Source of the DNA: a virus
Direction: 5' to 3' (one strand)
Virus record (IMG/VR): IMGVR_UViG_3300024256_000025
Span: 1-38,822 of that record
Length of the DNA: 38,822 bases
Below are positions 24,311 through 32,595 of the stretch, one piece after another (the first letter of the stretch is position 1; the number at the start of each line of letters is the position of its first letter). The notes under the pieces are model-generated. The model did no database searches and was not told the DNA's origin. It saw only the letters and a program-made list of their open reading frames with translations. The position numbers and the translations under genes are program-made.

Positions 24311-25295
24311 AAAGAAAAGAATTATCGTTTGGGATACAACTATGGCATTTTTAAAGTCATATATTGTGGTACCAAATATCAGTTCAACGACAGGACATCC
24401 AATTGGGGGAATTGTAGGGACATTGAAGTCGTTACAATTCCTTTGTGACAAGGTTAAGCCAGATATGATAGTAGCTGTCTATGACGGCCCAGGAGGGTCA
24501 AAGAAGCGTCGTACTATCATGAAGGAGTACAAGGAGGGTAGAAAACCCATTCGTCGAAATTATGAGACAGAGGGGATGTCAGAGGAAGACCTTAGAGAGA
24601 ACAAGTATTGGCAGATGGACAGATTTGTAGAGTTTTTATCACACCTTCCAATCCATCAATTTATGTTCCCGGAGACCGAAGCAGATGATGTTATTTCGTA
24701 CATTTCATCCTTGACAAGTCTGGAAGAATATGGTAAGATTATTGTGTCCTCGGATAAGGATTTCATGCAACTTTGCAATGGTTCAACATTGTTGATGAGA
24801 CCTACTCAAAATGAACTATTAAATGTAGGGAACATAATTGAGCAGTATAAGGTACATCCAAGGAATATGGCATTGGCCAGGGCAATCATTGGTGATGCAT
24901 CAGATAATTTACATGGAGTTCGTGGTGTTGGTTTTAAGACTTTGACAAAGAAGGTTCCATTTCTTCATGAAGATCGTGATATCTATATGAGCGATATTTA
25001 CGATTACTGTTCTGACATGATTGACAAAGAAGAGAGCAAATTAAAGATCTATAACGATATCCTTGAAGGTAAAGACATCATTGAAAGAAACTATAAGATG
25101 ATGCAGCTATCATCTCCAATGATGACTATTAATGACAAGGACAAAGTAAGACTTACTCTCGAAGAGCAAAAGATGGAACTTCACGAACAAAAGTTTCAAA
25201 GGATGATGGGAGAAGATGGATTCATGGACTTGAATCTTGTAGGGTTATTTAAACACATGAGACGAATTGTAAGAGATTCGCAATTGGAGGATTGA
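24300..25295 (+). CDS. 5'-3' exonuclease / flap endonuclease (RNase H-like, PIN-type)
   Basis: A 331-residue nuclease of the T4 RNase H / Pol I 5'-nuclease family, which removes RNA primers and flaps. The metal-binding acidic residues are seen in order: IIVWDTTM, VAVYDGPGGSKKRR, PETEADDVISYI, IVSSDKDFMQL, then the helix-hairpin-helix GDASDNLHGVRGVGFKTLTK. ATG 24300, with AGAGGA upstream, is preferred over the earlier frame start at 24273. Because the polymerase here lacks its own nuclease domains, this separate enzyme supplies the 5' nuclease. Confidence 0.88.
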   Translation: MTIRKKRIIVWDTTMAFLKSYIVVPNISSTTGHPIGGIVGTLKSLQFLCDKVKPDMIVAVYDGPGGSKKRRTIMKEYKEGRKPIRRNYETEGMSEEDLRENKYWQMDRFVEFLSHLPIHQFMFPETEADDVISYISSLTSLEEYGKIIVSSDKDFMQLCNGSTLLMRPTQNELLNVGNIIEQYKVHPRNMALARAIIGDASDNLHGVRGVGFKTLTKKVPFLHEDRDIYMSDIYDYCSDMIDKEESKLKIYNDILEGKDIIERNYKMMQLSSPMMTINDKDKVRLTLEEQKMELHEQKFQRMMGEDGFMDLNLVGLFKHMRRIVRDSQLED

Positions 25296-25296
25296 G

Positions 25297-25503
25297 ATGG
25301 CAAATCGATGGGAAGTGAATGACAATGGAGTAATCACAGTAACAACTTGTAGTAAGTGCCCCTTGAGAGATAGGGTGCAAGATTTTTGTGGAGTAAGCAA
25401 GACAGCCATTAATGCGGCAAGATACTTTAAGAATGATATTCCAGAAGAATGTCCTTTGAAGAAGAGGATGTCAATCCAAGTTGTTGTTGGAGATAGAACC
25501 TGA
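25297..25503 (+). CDS. Small four-cysteine protein
   Basis: A 68-residue protein with Cys spaced as CSKCPL, FCGVSK and ECPLKK, probably one metal site. GGAGG precedes ATG. It overlaps the next start by one base (TGATG). Function unknown. Confidence 0.65.
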   Translation: MANRWEVNDNGVITVTTCSKCPLRDRVQDFCGVSKTAINAARYFKNDIPEECPLKKRMSIQVVVGDRT

Positions 25504-25799
25504 TGTCTTATGTAATTCTTGAAAGAAAAGATAAAATGGTGGCAAAGTCTGATGATGATAAACCTCCAATTATGACTGAAATCAAGAAGAATGTGATTGT
25601 AGAGATTGCAATCTTCAATAAGAAAGAAAAGATCCCAGAACGAGTTTGGGGCAAGGTTACATACAGAAAGGGAGATCAGTTAAAAGTAGCAATTGATGAT
25701 ACCTTATTTCAACCAGATCTGTATGGCCTAAAGGCAGGGGATAAGTTAGATTTGACAAAGAAGCAAGTAATTAACATTTGGAGGAAAAATAATGGCTGA
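25503..25799 (+). CDS. Hypothetical 98-residue protein
   Basis: Predicted beta-rich: VWGKVTYRKGDQLKVAIDD, then LKAGDKLDLTKKQVINI. It resembles small SH3-like or DUF2314-like domains, but too weakly to name. A Lys/Asp-rich N-terminal linker (KMVAKSDDDKPP) is present. It overlaps the next gene by eight bases. Confidence 0.6.
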   Translation: MSYVILERKDKMVAKSDDDKPPIMTEIKKNVIVEIAIFNKKEKIPERVWGKVTYRKGDQLKVAIDDTLFQPDLYGLKAGDKLDLTKKQVINIWRKNNG

Positions 25800-26046
25800 T
25801 AAGAAACTAAGGGAAGCAAGATATCTTGAAGTTGTGATTGGAGAACATAGTTTTATTGACACAAAGGATCGACAAGAGTATCGTATTCTTGAGATTAAGT
25901 TGCCAATGAGAGAAGTTGCTCAGTCTATGGGTAGTCGTGGTGCAGACTATGCCTACGAAGAGCTTGGGGAAAAGATTAAGCAGGAATTTATCAAGGCAAT
26001 GAGGCTTAAGCTTAGAGAAGAAACTCAGAAACGAAAAGTACGATAA
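25792..26046 (+). CDS. Hypothetical 84-residue protein
   Basis: Two strands (RYLEVVIGEHSF; YRILEIKLPMREVA) followed by a long charged helix (YEELGEKIKQEFIKAMRLKL). TGGAGGAA lies upstream of ATG. Not recognised. Confidence 0.65.
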   Translation: MADKKLREARYLEVVIGEHSFIDTKDRQEYRILEIKLPMREVAQSMGSRGADYAYEELGEKIKQEFIKAMRLKLREETQKRKVR

Positions 26047-26063
26047 ACAAACAAAAGGATAAA

Positions 26064-26606
26064 ATGAACATTACAGACATGCAGACAATGATGAATATGT
26101 GTAAGAAGCTTAACATTTGCTTTAAATATACATACGGAGACCGAGGAATTACTATTGACACTGATGATTTTACGCGAGAGGTATCTTTTTACTTTGATGA
26201 GGAAGAAAAGTTTGTCAATGCTTATTCTTGTTCGGCAGAGGATGAGGATGAAGTTGAAGGTCTTTGGCCTGGACTTTGGGACGATAGTGATATTGACGAC
26301 GATGAAGATGAGTACGACGATGACGAGTTTGATGACGAGTCAGAACCTGTTCATGGTGAAGATTTGGAAGTCCGTGAAGGTGGGTTTGTAGTCCGTGTCA
26401 AGCTCATTTCTGTTAAAGACAGTGAAAATGATCGTACATTTATCGTTGTTGATGAATTTGCTGACACTACAAATCAGGCCATCACTAATGCCAAGGTTGA
26501 ATTTCATGAGGTAGCAGATGCAACGTCCTCCATCATGTTGGTTGAAGCCTTTACAAAGAAGGGTTGGGAATGGGCCAAAGACAATACTAATGGATATAAC
26601 TGGTAA
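26064..26606 (+). CDS. Acidic two-domain protein, paralogue 1
   Basis: A 180-residue protein. The N-terminal small domain (TYGDRGITIDTDDFTREVSF) is joined by a very acidic linker (residues about 73-98; DDSDIDDDEDEYDDDEFDDE) to a C-terminal domain starting GGFVVRVKLISV and ending KGWEWAKDNTNGYNW. The next gene has the same layout. The polyacidic linker could imitate DNA or bind basic proteins; this is speculation. AGGA lies upstream. Confidence 0.65.
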   Translation: MNITDMQTMMNMCKKLNICFKYTYGDRGITIDTDDFTREVSFYFDEEEKFVNAYSCSAEDEDEVEGLWPGLWDDSDIDDDEDEYDDDEFDDESEPVHGEDLEVREGGFVVRVKLISVKDSENDRTFIVVDEFADTTNQAITNAKVEFHEVADATSSIMLVEAFTKKGWEWAKDNTNGYNW

Positions 26607-26640
26607 GATCAAATAACTATAACAACAAAAGGAGAAAAAA

Positions 26641-27204
26641 ATGAATGATCTAAAAACGGCTAAGGATATGTTTGACAATTATGGTGCCCCTTCTGGACTA
26701 TTTCGGAATGGGCCATACGATAAGACTCTTCGTGTGGAGAGCGATGAGGGAGATATTGTTCTTTTTACTTTCGATGATGATGGTGTACTAATTGAACTTA
26801 ATGTCGAAAAGCAGATTGAAGAAAATGAAATCGAAGAAGATGATGTCAATGAAGATCTTGAACCAGAAGGTAGTTGGTCATACGAACAAGATGCTTCAGG
26901 CAGAGATGTCAATGGAGGATTGCATCAAGACGTTATCAACGTTCCTTATGCGCAAGTGACAACTCACAGTGATCCGGTAACACCAAGAGGGTTTGTCTGT
27001 CGTGGACGATTCGCAACTGGGGGAGATGATACTTGGGTTTCTTCGAATACTCTATTTGACACCGTGCGTCCAACAAAAGAGCTTGCATATGAATATGCAA
27101 TTGCAACATTTAAAGTACAGGCAGAAGTAATGCACACTACTCTACTGACCGTAGAGGTCCATACATCATCCGAATGGGAATGGATTAACAAGCATCGGGT
27201 ATAA
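26641..27204 (+). CDS. Acidic two-domain protein, paralogue 2
   Basis: A 187-residue protein with the same order as its neighbour: an N-terminal LRVESDEGDIVLFTFDDDG, an acidic linker (EENEIEEDDVNEDLEPEG), and a C-terminal domain from GFVCRGRFATGGDDTWVSSN to SSEWEWINKHRV, where WEW aligns with WEWAKDN of paralogue 1. AAAAGGAG precedes ATG. Function unknown. Confidence 0.65.
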   Translation: MNDLKTAKDMFDNYGAPSGLFRNGPYDKTLRVESDEGDIVLFTFDDDGVLIELNVEKQIEENEIEEDDVNEDLEPEGSWSYEQDASGRDVNGGLHQDVINVPYAQVTTHSDPVTPRGFVCRGRFATGGDDTWVSSNTLFDTVRPTKELAYEYAIATFKVQAEVMHTTLLTVEVHTSSEWEWINKHRV

Positions 27205-27206
27205 TC

Positions 27207-27500
27207 ATGACAACTCTCGAAGAGCCAAGCCGTAAGTTCAAATTTGCAAAAGGTGCAGCAAGATTCCCGATTTTGGAAGAATACCCAGACGATTGGGATC
27301 GTGATCAGTTATTTCTTTTCATGAAAGAAGAAAAGGCCCCAATTGATGGAAGTCCTTCTGCAAATCTTGACTTGAAACTATTTTACAGTATGGAAGCTCT
27401 TCGAGAGTTTATGTCATACAGACAGTATGAAGAGTTCAAAAAGTTTATGATCGCGAAGAGAACAAGTAAGAAGAAATTAGACGAATTTTACAAGAATTAA
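27207..27500 (+). CDS. Hypothetical 97-residue protein
   Basis: A hydrophilic, mostly helical protein with aromatic and basic ends (YRQYEEFKKFMIAKRTSKKK). It starts two bases after the previous stop with no strong SD, so translation is probably coupled. Not recognised. Confidence 0.6.
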   Translation: MTTLEEPSRKFKFAKGAARFPILEEYPDDWDRDQLFLFMKEEKAPIDGSPSANLDLKLFYSMEALREFMSYRQYEEFKKFMIAKRTSKKKLDEFYKN

Positions 27501-27510
27501 GGAGACAATA

Positions 27511-27936
27511 ATGCAACTAACACGTAATTTTTCAATGCATGAATTTGATTGCAAAGATGGAACAAAGGTAATCACAGAAGGACGAGACATCAAAGCAGAG
27601 ATCCGAACATTGGCATTGACCTTACAATTCATTCGAGATGAATGGGGTGGAGGATTGACAGTACTTAGTGGGTTTCGTACCTTAACCTATAATACGAGTG
27701 TAGGAGGGGAAACGACAAGTCAGCATGTTCGGGCAAGAGCGGCAGACATTCGTCCTAACGATTGGACAGAGGATACTACCCTCGAAGAGAAGCAAGAAGA
27801 CTTGAACAGACTGTATGATACGATCAACGTCATGCAGACAAATGGAGACATTTTGAAGGGTGGATTATCTGTCTATCTTGATGAGCATAATCTGTTTGTT
27901 CATGTGGATACAAGAGGCAAAGAGGCTCGCTGGTAA
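27511..27936 (+). CDS. M15-type zinc peptidase (D-Ala-D-Ala carboxypeptidase-like), candidate endolysin
   Basis: A 141-residue peptidoglycan peptidase of the M15A type. Key residues: LSGFRT, then SQHVRARAADIRP (the SxHxxxxAxD zinc motif) and HVDTRG with the third zinc ligand. The size matches minimal phage endolysins, which may cut peptide cross-links at lysis; alternatively it could be a virion-associated lysin. No holin-like membrane protein is next to it. AAGGAG lies upstream. Confidence 0.8.
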   Translation: MQLTRNFSMHEFDCKDGTKVITEGRDIKAEIRTLALTLQFIRDEWGGGLTVLSGFRTLTYNTSVGGETTSQHVRARAADIRPNDWTEDTTLEEKQEDLNRLYDTINVMQTNGDILKGGLSVYLDEHNLFVHVDTRGKEARW

Positions 27937-27939
27937 TTT

Positions 27940-28776
27940 ATGAGCGAGTATAAAGAAGTTAAAGTATTAGATAAGGGATTTGTGCAGCTAATTGACACGA
28001 TGGGGGATGATCGCTCCATCTGTCAATCTGCACGAGTTTCCTACAGCGGAGGGAAGTTGAAAAACAAATCTTCGGACGAAAAGCTTATTCGATACTTAAT
28101 GAGAAATTCTCATTGGTCTCCTTTCGAAATGTGTCAAATAAAGTTGCACATGAAGATGCCGATTTTTGTTGCAAGACAATTTTATACTTATCGGGCAAGT
28201 TCTCGAAACGAAATCTCTGGGAGATATTCAAAATTGGAAAGCAACTTTTTCATTCCCGAAGAGAGTCGTATTTTTGGGCAAGGAGTTTTAAATAAACAAG
28301 GTAGCGAGAAACCCCTTGAGGAAGAAATTCAAAAGCAAAGTGTTGAATTAATACAAAAAAGCGTTAACGATTCGGCAAAAGCGTACGAAGCTTTATTGGA
28401 AAGCGGAGTTTCAAGAGAGATTTCGAGAGTGGTACTCCCGACCTCTATTTATACAGAATTCTATTGGAGCATGAATCTTCGTAATATATTCAATTTTTTG
28501 AGTCAAAGACTTGACGAACATGCCCAAATTGAAATTCGAGAGTATGCAAAAGTAATTTACGAAATTGTTAAAGAATGGGTTCCAATTGCTTTGAGTGCGT
28601 TTGAAGATTATAATCTAAATGCAACTACTTTCTCTGCACAAGAAATTGAGATTTTGAGAAGCGTGTTACAGTCACACATCATGGCAGAAACATTCAGTTC
28701 TGCCATCAATAAAGAAAATAACTTAAAAGGTTCTGAAAAAGTTGAATTTTTGAAAAAAATAAACAAAATGGTGTAA
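27940..28776 (+). CDS. thyX: Flavin-dependent thymidylate synthase ThyX (divergent RHR motif)
   Basis: A 278-residue enzyme making dTMP from dUMP with FAD and methylene-tetrahydrofolate. Around residues 78-96 it reads ARQFYTYRASSRNEISGRYS. The SxNExSxRY part is intact, but the usual R-H-R just before it is T83-Y84-R85. Other conserved parts are present: SHWSPFE, EFYWSMNLRNIFNFLSQRLD and HAQIEIREYA. The C-terminal 60 residues are phage-specific. It supplies thymidine for phage DNA with the class II ribonucleotide reductase. Start ATG 27940 has no clear SD. Confidence 0.88.
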   Translation: MSEYKEVKVLDKGFVQLIDTMGDDRSICQSARVSYSGGKLKNKSSDEKLIRYLMRNSHWSPFEMCQIKLHMKMPIFVARQFYTYRASSRNEISGRYSKLESNFFIPEESRIFGQGVLNKQGSEKPLEEEIQKQSVELIQKSVNDSAKAYEALLESGVSREISRVVLPTSIYTEFYWSMNLRNIFNFLSQRLDEHAQIEIREYAKVIYEIVKEWVPIALSAFEDYNLNATTFSAQEIEILRSVLQSHIMAETFSSAINKENNLKGSEKVEFLKKINKMV

Positions 28777-28824
28777 AGATTCCCATCTTCGTTACTACTT
28801 AATGGTATAAGGGAGGAAGAGAAA

Positions 28825-29865
28825 ATGGAATATTATGTTTATTTATTGATCGACCCAAGAGACGAAACTGTATTTTACGTTGGGAAGGGAAGCGGAAATA
28901 GAATGAGGCACCATATCAATGCTGTGAAGAGAGGACAGTACCCAAACGGGACAAATGCTAAACTATATTCAAAAATTAAGAAAATATTAAATGAAGGATA
29001 TGAGGATGTTGAATATAAAAAGGAGTTTGAATGTTTGGATGAACAGACCGTGTATGACAGAGAAAAGGAAGAGATTGAAAAATATGGGTTAGGGAATTTG
29101 TGTAACCTCGAAGGTGGTGGAGGAAAAGCATATGAAGTTTCTAAAGAAACAAGAGAGAAATTAAGTCAAGCAACCAAAAATTACTACAAAAATCATCCAA
29201 ATGAAAAGAGAAATCGAGATCCCCTCAAAGAGGATGAATGCAGGAAAAAAATTAGTGAATCATTAAAGAAGCATTACAAAGAACATCCAGAAGCAATCGA
29301 AAATCTTAGGAAGAAAGCAACAGGTAGACGACACAGCGAAGAGACGAAAGAAAAGATTTCAAAAAACTCAAGAAGGCCAGAAAATATAAAGATTTCTAGT
29401 GAAAATTTGAAAAAAGCTCGGGCAACTCCACAGACAAAGGAGCAAAGGGAACGAGCAACAGAGACGAAGAGAAATAACGGAAAACCCTGGCATTCGGAAG
29501 CGACTCTCGAAAAACTTAGAAAGCCCAGAAGCGAAGAGTTTAGAGAAAGTTGTCGAGGGAAAAACAATCACTTTTTTGGAAAAAAACATACAAAAGAAAC
29601 TACAGACAAAGCATCAGAAAAATTAAAGTTAGTTTATTATGTTCTAGATCCTTTGGGGAATTTGTATACGATTATAGGGACAAAAGGAATGAGAGATTTT
29701 TTTTACGGAGATGATGGAATAAACAAGAACGTAAAGAGTTGGAAAGATAAAGTTAATTTACAAGAGATAAAAAGAGTTGGAAATTATAAGGGTTGGGTAA
29801 TTGAAAAAAAGATAAGCCTTTATGAACACAACTTGTTAACAAAAGGACAATATGACACATTTTGA
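28825..29865 (+). CDS. GIY-YIG homing endonuclease with NUMOD3 repeats
   Basis: A 346-residue free-standing endonuclease. The N-terminal GIY-YIG domain is YYVYLLIDPRDETVFYVGKG, followed by RMRHHIN and the catalytic Glu region. DNA-binding NUMOD3-type repeats follow: KKISESLKKHYKEHPE, GRRHSEETKEKISKNS and GKKHTKETTDKASEKL. A C-terminal domain (YYVLDPLGNLYTIIG) may be NUMOD1-like. GGGAGG precedes ATG. Such genes move between phages by cutting uninfected alleles; it stands 815 bp before the intein in the helicase gene. Confidence 0.9.
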   Translation: MEYYVYLLIDPRDETVFYVGKGSGNRMRHHINAVKRGQYPNGTNAKLYSKIKKILNEGYEDVEYKKEFECLDEQTVYDREKEEIEKYGLGNLCNLEGGGGKAYEVSKETREKLSQATKNYYKNHPNEKRNRDPLKEDECRKKISESLKKHYKEHPEAIENLRKKATGRRHSEETKEKISKNSRRPENIKISSENLKKARATPQTKEQRERATETKRNNGKPWHSEATLEKLRKPRSEEFRESCRGKNNHFFGKKHTKETTDKASEKLKLVYYVLDPLGNLYTIIGTKGMRDFFYGDDGINKNVKSWKDKVNLQEIKRVGNYKGWVIEKKISLYEHNLLTKGQYDTF

Positions 29866-30031
29866 GCAATTTATCGATATGCTAGAATGGGCAGAAATTA
29901 AATATACAACAACTACAAGATATGATTCTGTTTATGTTGTGTTTACAAAGGCAGATGCAGAGGCGTGTTTTACATTTGATGGTGATGGTAATTTAAATTA
30001 TGTAGATACAGAATCATTAGTAGAAGACTAA
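29852..30031 (+). CDS. Small 59-residue protein overlapping the endonuclease end
   Basis: Starts MTHFEQFIDMLEWAEIKYTT and ends in an acidic stretch (TESLVED). AGGA lies just before ATG 29852, and the frame overlaps the endonuclease by 14 bases. It has a compact alpha-beta look (DSVYVVFTKADAEACFTFDG). Not recognised. It was probably adjacent to the helicase before the endonuclease arrived. Confidence 0.6.
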   Translation: MTHFEQFIDMLEWAEIKYTTTTRYDSVYVVFTKADAEACFTFDGDGNLNYVDTESLVED

Positions 30032-30052
30032 CATTAATAAGGAAAAACATAT

Positions 30053-32002
30053 ATGACAAATAATGAAACATTTTCAAGATTTGGGAAGGGCTTTCAAGAG
30101 AATGTAGTACACTTGCTGTTACTTGACAGGGCCTTTGCGGATCAATTTGGGGAGTTGTTAGAGTATAGTTTTTTTGAGTATGAATATCTAAGAACATTTA
30201 TTCATCTCATTTTTGACTATCGACATAAATACAAGACTCACCCAACATATAAAATTATTGAAGTTCTATTGAGAACAGAGTTGGATAAAGAAATTGAACT
30301 TGTTCAAGAACAGGTTAGGGGATTCTATGCCAAAATTAAGTTATCTGTAGAGATTGAGGGGGCAGAATATACAAAAGAGAAAGCTATTGACTTTGCCAAG
30401 GGGCAGAAGTTAAAGGCAGCTATTTTACAATCTGTTCCGTTGATTGAAGAGGCCAATGAGGCATCGTATGATAAGATTAAGAAGATTGTTAATGATGCTC
30501 TAAAGTTAGGTGTCGATAACAATCTGGGTCAAGATCTCATCATCGATTTCGAGAAGAGATACGAAGATAAGATGAGAAAAGAGATCCCTACTGGTTGGGA
30601 AGAAGTTGACAAGATTACTCAAGGTGGCCTTGGTAAGGGCGAAATGGGAGTGGTAATTTCGACCAGTGGGGGCGGAAAATGTCAATTTTACGATACAAAT
30701 GTTGACATTAAATGGAACAATACCAACAAGTTAGAAACAATCCAAATTGGTGAATTATTCAAAAAACTTGATATCAAAATTGAAGAAGATAATACAATTA
30801 AGAATGACTTTGTCGATATTAGTGTAAGAACTCTCAATGGATATCGAAAGATTGAAGCGTTTTATAATTCTCCAAAATTAGCAAGTAGAGAGATCTTTCT
30901 TGAAAATGGTATGAGTTTGAGAGGATCGTATGAACATCGAGTAATGTGTAAACTTAAAATTAACTTAAGAAAAGGTTTAGTTGCAAAAGATCAAGGAGGA
31001 TATGTTCACGTCCGAGCGGAAGATTTGACAATGGAAGATATCGCTTGTTCAGAAACTTTGACTACATATAATTACGTTCATATGAAGAATTTAAGTGTCG
31101 GGAGTCTTGTTGAAACAATTTCTGGCCTTTCGAGAATAAAAGAAATAAAAGATCACGAAGAAGAACACATCCTGTACGACTTTCAGGTAGAAGAAGTACA
31201 TTGCTTATATACTAATGGCATTTTAAGTCATAACTCAATGGCGATGGTTCACTTGGCCGCAACAGCACTTCAAGATGGGAAGAATGTAATTTATTATACA
31301 TTAGAATTGTCAGAGGAAGTTGTCGATTTGAGATTCGACAGTTTTTTTTCAGGAGTTCCTCTTAACGATTTGAAGACATTTAAGGATCTTGTATTTGAGG
31401 AGGTAAAAAAGAAATATAAGGGAAAGTTGCTGACAAAATATTACCCTCCAATGAGTGCAACTCTTAATACTTTACGTAATCATCTTGAAAAGGTTAAGCA
31501 AAGAGGAGTTAAAATTGATTTAATTATTGTAGATTATGCAGATCGAATCAAGCCAATGGGGAATAGAAATGGTGGAGAGAAAAGACACGAACTAGAAGAG
31601 ATTTATGAAGAGTTGCGAGGTATTGCAGGGGAGAACGAGTGTACTCTTTATACCTGTTCACAGACAAATCGTGGAGGATTAAATGCCGAAGTCATTACAA
31701 TGGACAGTATTAGCGAGGCATATAACAAGTGTTTCCCTGCCGACTTGATTGTCACTATTTCAAGAACTATTGAAGACAGAGCATCAAATAGTGGGAAGAT
31801 GTTCATTGCAAAGAACAGATTTGGTGTTGATTCGATTGTCTACGATATGGAAATTGATACATCTCTTGTCAAATTGAAGGTTCTTGATAAGATTGATAAG
31901 TCAATTAAAGACATCAACAAGAAGAGCGAAGAAGAAGAAAAAGTAGCTTTGCTAGAGAAGTATAGAAAATTCAAAGAAGGAAGAGCAAAGAATGGCAGTT
32001 AA
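30053..32002 (+). CDS. Replicative helicase (DnaB/T4 gp41-like) carrying a P-loop mini-intein
   Basis: A 649-residue precursor; the spliced product would be 464 residues, close to T4 gp41 (475). The N-terminal 190 residues are the helical gp41-like domain, followed by GWEEVDKITQGGLGKGEMGV and the Walker A start ISTSGGGK. The intein (residues 210-394) splits the P-loop between K209 and S395. After it come MAMVHLAATALQDGKNVIYY, Walker B IDLIIVDYADR, and YTCSQTNRGG. It is the 5'-3' replicative helicase. The SD AAGGAA lies upstream. Its activity must wait for splicing, because the P-loop is broken in the precursor. Confidence 0.9.
   Translation: MTNNETFSRFGKGFQENVVHLLLLDRAFADQFGELLEYSFFEYEYLRTFIHLIFDYRHKYKTHPTYKIIEVLLRTELDKEIELVQEQVRGFYAKIKLSVEIEGAEYTKEKAIDFAKGQKLKAAILQSVPLIEEANEASYDKIKKIVNDALKLGVDNNLGQDLIIDFEKRYEDKMRKEIPTGWEEVDKITQGGLGKGEMGVVISTSGGGKCQFYDTNVDIKWNNTNKLETIQIGELFKKLDIKIEEDNTIKNDFVDISVRTLNGYRKIEAFYNSPKLASREIFLENGMSLRGSYEHRVMCKLKINLRKGLVAKDQGGYVHVRAEDLTMEDIACSETLTTYNYVHMKNLSVGSLVETISGLSRIKEIKDHEEEHILYDFQVEEVHCLYTNGILSHNSMAMVHLAATALQDGKNVIYYTLELSEEVVDLRFDSFFSGVPLNDLKTFKDLVFEEVKKKYKGKLLTKYYPPMSATLNTLRNHLEKVKQRGVKIDLIIVDYADRIKPMGNRNGGEKRHELEEIYEELRGIAGENECTLYTCSQTNRGGLNAEVITMDSISEAYNKCFPADLIVTISRTIEDRASNSGKMFIAKNRFGVDSIVYDMEIDTSLVKLKVLDKIDKSIKDINKKSEEEEKVALLEKYRKFKEGRAKNGS
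30680..31234 (+). mobile_element. Mini-intein (185 residues) in helicase Walker A motif
   Basis: The intein begins with Cys210 (CQFYDTNV, block A) and ends LYTNGILSHN (block G) before Ser395. Block B contains GSYEHRVM with His295, and block F reads YDFQVEEVHCLY. No LAGLIDADG or HNH endonuclease is inside, so it cannot home alone. The +1 Ser needed for splicing is also the Ser of the GKS P-loop. Confidence 0.93.
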
Positions 32003-32345
32003 TTTCAAAGTAGGTGATATTGTCAAATTTGAAAAGATATTGGATGCATATGAAAAAGTTGTAAGTGATATGTCTCGTCAACTTGCAGAAGAAATTGATA
32101 AGATGATTCTTGAAGATTTGCTTAGAATGTCTGGAGTAGACGAAACATTCTTAAATGACGAAAAGTTTACTACAGTAGAAGAAAAAGAGGAGACCCCTGA
32201 CAACGTAGTCAAACAATATCAATATGGGATTATTGTAAAGATAAAGGAAGAATGGTATTGTGAAGTTAGAGTATTTGGTGAAAAGAAAATTGAGAATATT
32301 AGATTTGATGAATTAACAAAAGCCAAGTGGATAAATTCTCCTTGA
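31992..32345 (+). CDS. VGD-type small protein with a helical insert (cluster B, member 1)
   Basis: A 117-residue protein. It begins MAVNFKVGDIVKFEK, has a helical, acidic insert (residues about 20-70), and resumes the barrel with QYQYGIIVKIKEEWYCEVRV, then GEKKIENIRFDEL. The ends match the next proteins (QYGIVVDRE...VRILGESRVKNI). It overlaps the helicase stop by 11 bases. Probably a small SH3/KOW-like domain; function unknown. Confidence 0.65.
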   Translation: MAVNFKVGDIVKFEKILDAYEKVVSDMSRQLAEEIDKMILEDLLRMSGVDETFLNDEKFTTVEEKEETPDNVVKQYQYGIIVKIKEEWYCEVRVFGEKKIENIRFDELTKAKWINSP

Positions 32346-32370
32346 CCTTTTGTTATAAATATATTATAAT
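32342..32370 (+). promoter_or_regulatory. Near-consensus sigma-70 promoter TTGACC-N17-TATAAT
   Basis: TTGACC (32342-32347), a 17-base spacer and TATAAT (32365-32370). The -35 overlaps the stop codon of the gene before. The expected transcription start, 6-8 bases after the -10, coincides with ATG 32377, giving a leaderless or nearly leaderless mRNA. Confidence 0.8.
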
Positions 32371-32376
32371 GTATGT

Positions 32377-32595
32377 ATGGAAAACAAATATCTATTAAAG
32401 ACTGGAGATTTTATTGTCATAAGTGGGTATGATCAGTATGAAGATGAAAACCCACATTTGCAATACGGAATTGTGGTAGATAGGGAATGCGATCTTTTGA
32501 GAGTTAGGATTCTCGGGGAAAGTCGAGTGAAGAATATATATCTTGCGTTTCACAATTTTGAATATTGGAACATCTTGGAGGATAAGGATGATTGA
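32377..32595 (+). CDS. VGD-type small protein (cluster B, member 2), likely leaderless
   Basis: A 72-residue protein: LLKTGDFIVISGYDQYEDE, LQYGIVVDRECDLLRVRIL and end YWNILEDKDD. It matches the preceding protein without its insert. No Shine-Dalgarno stands before ATG; the promoter -10 ends six bases upstream. The DNA encoding YWNILED supplies the GGAGGA ribosome binding site of the next gene. Confidence 0.65.
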   Translation: MENKYLLKTGDFIVISGYDQYEDENPHLQYGIVVDRECDLLRVRILGESRVKNIYLAFHNFEYWNILEDKDD

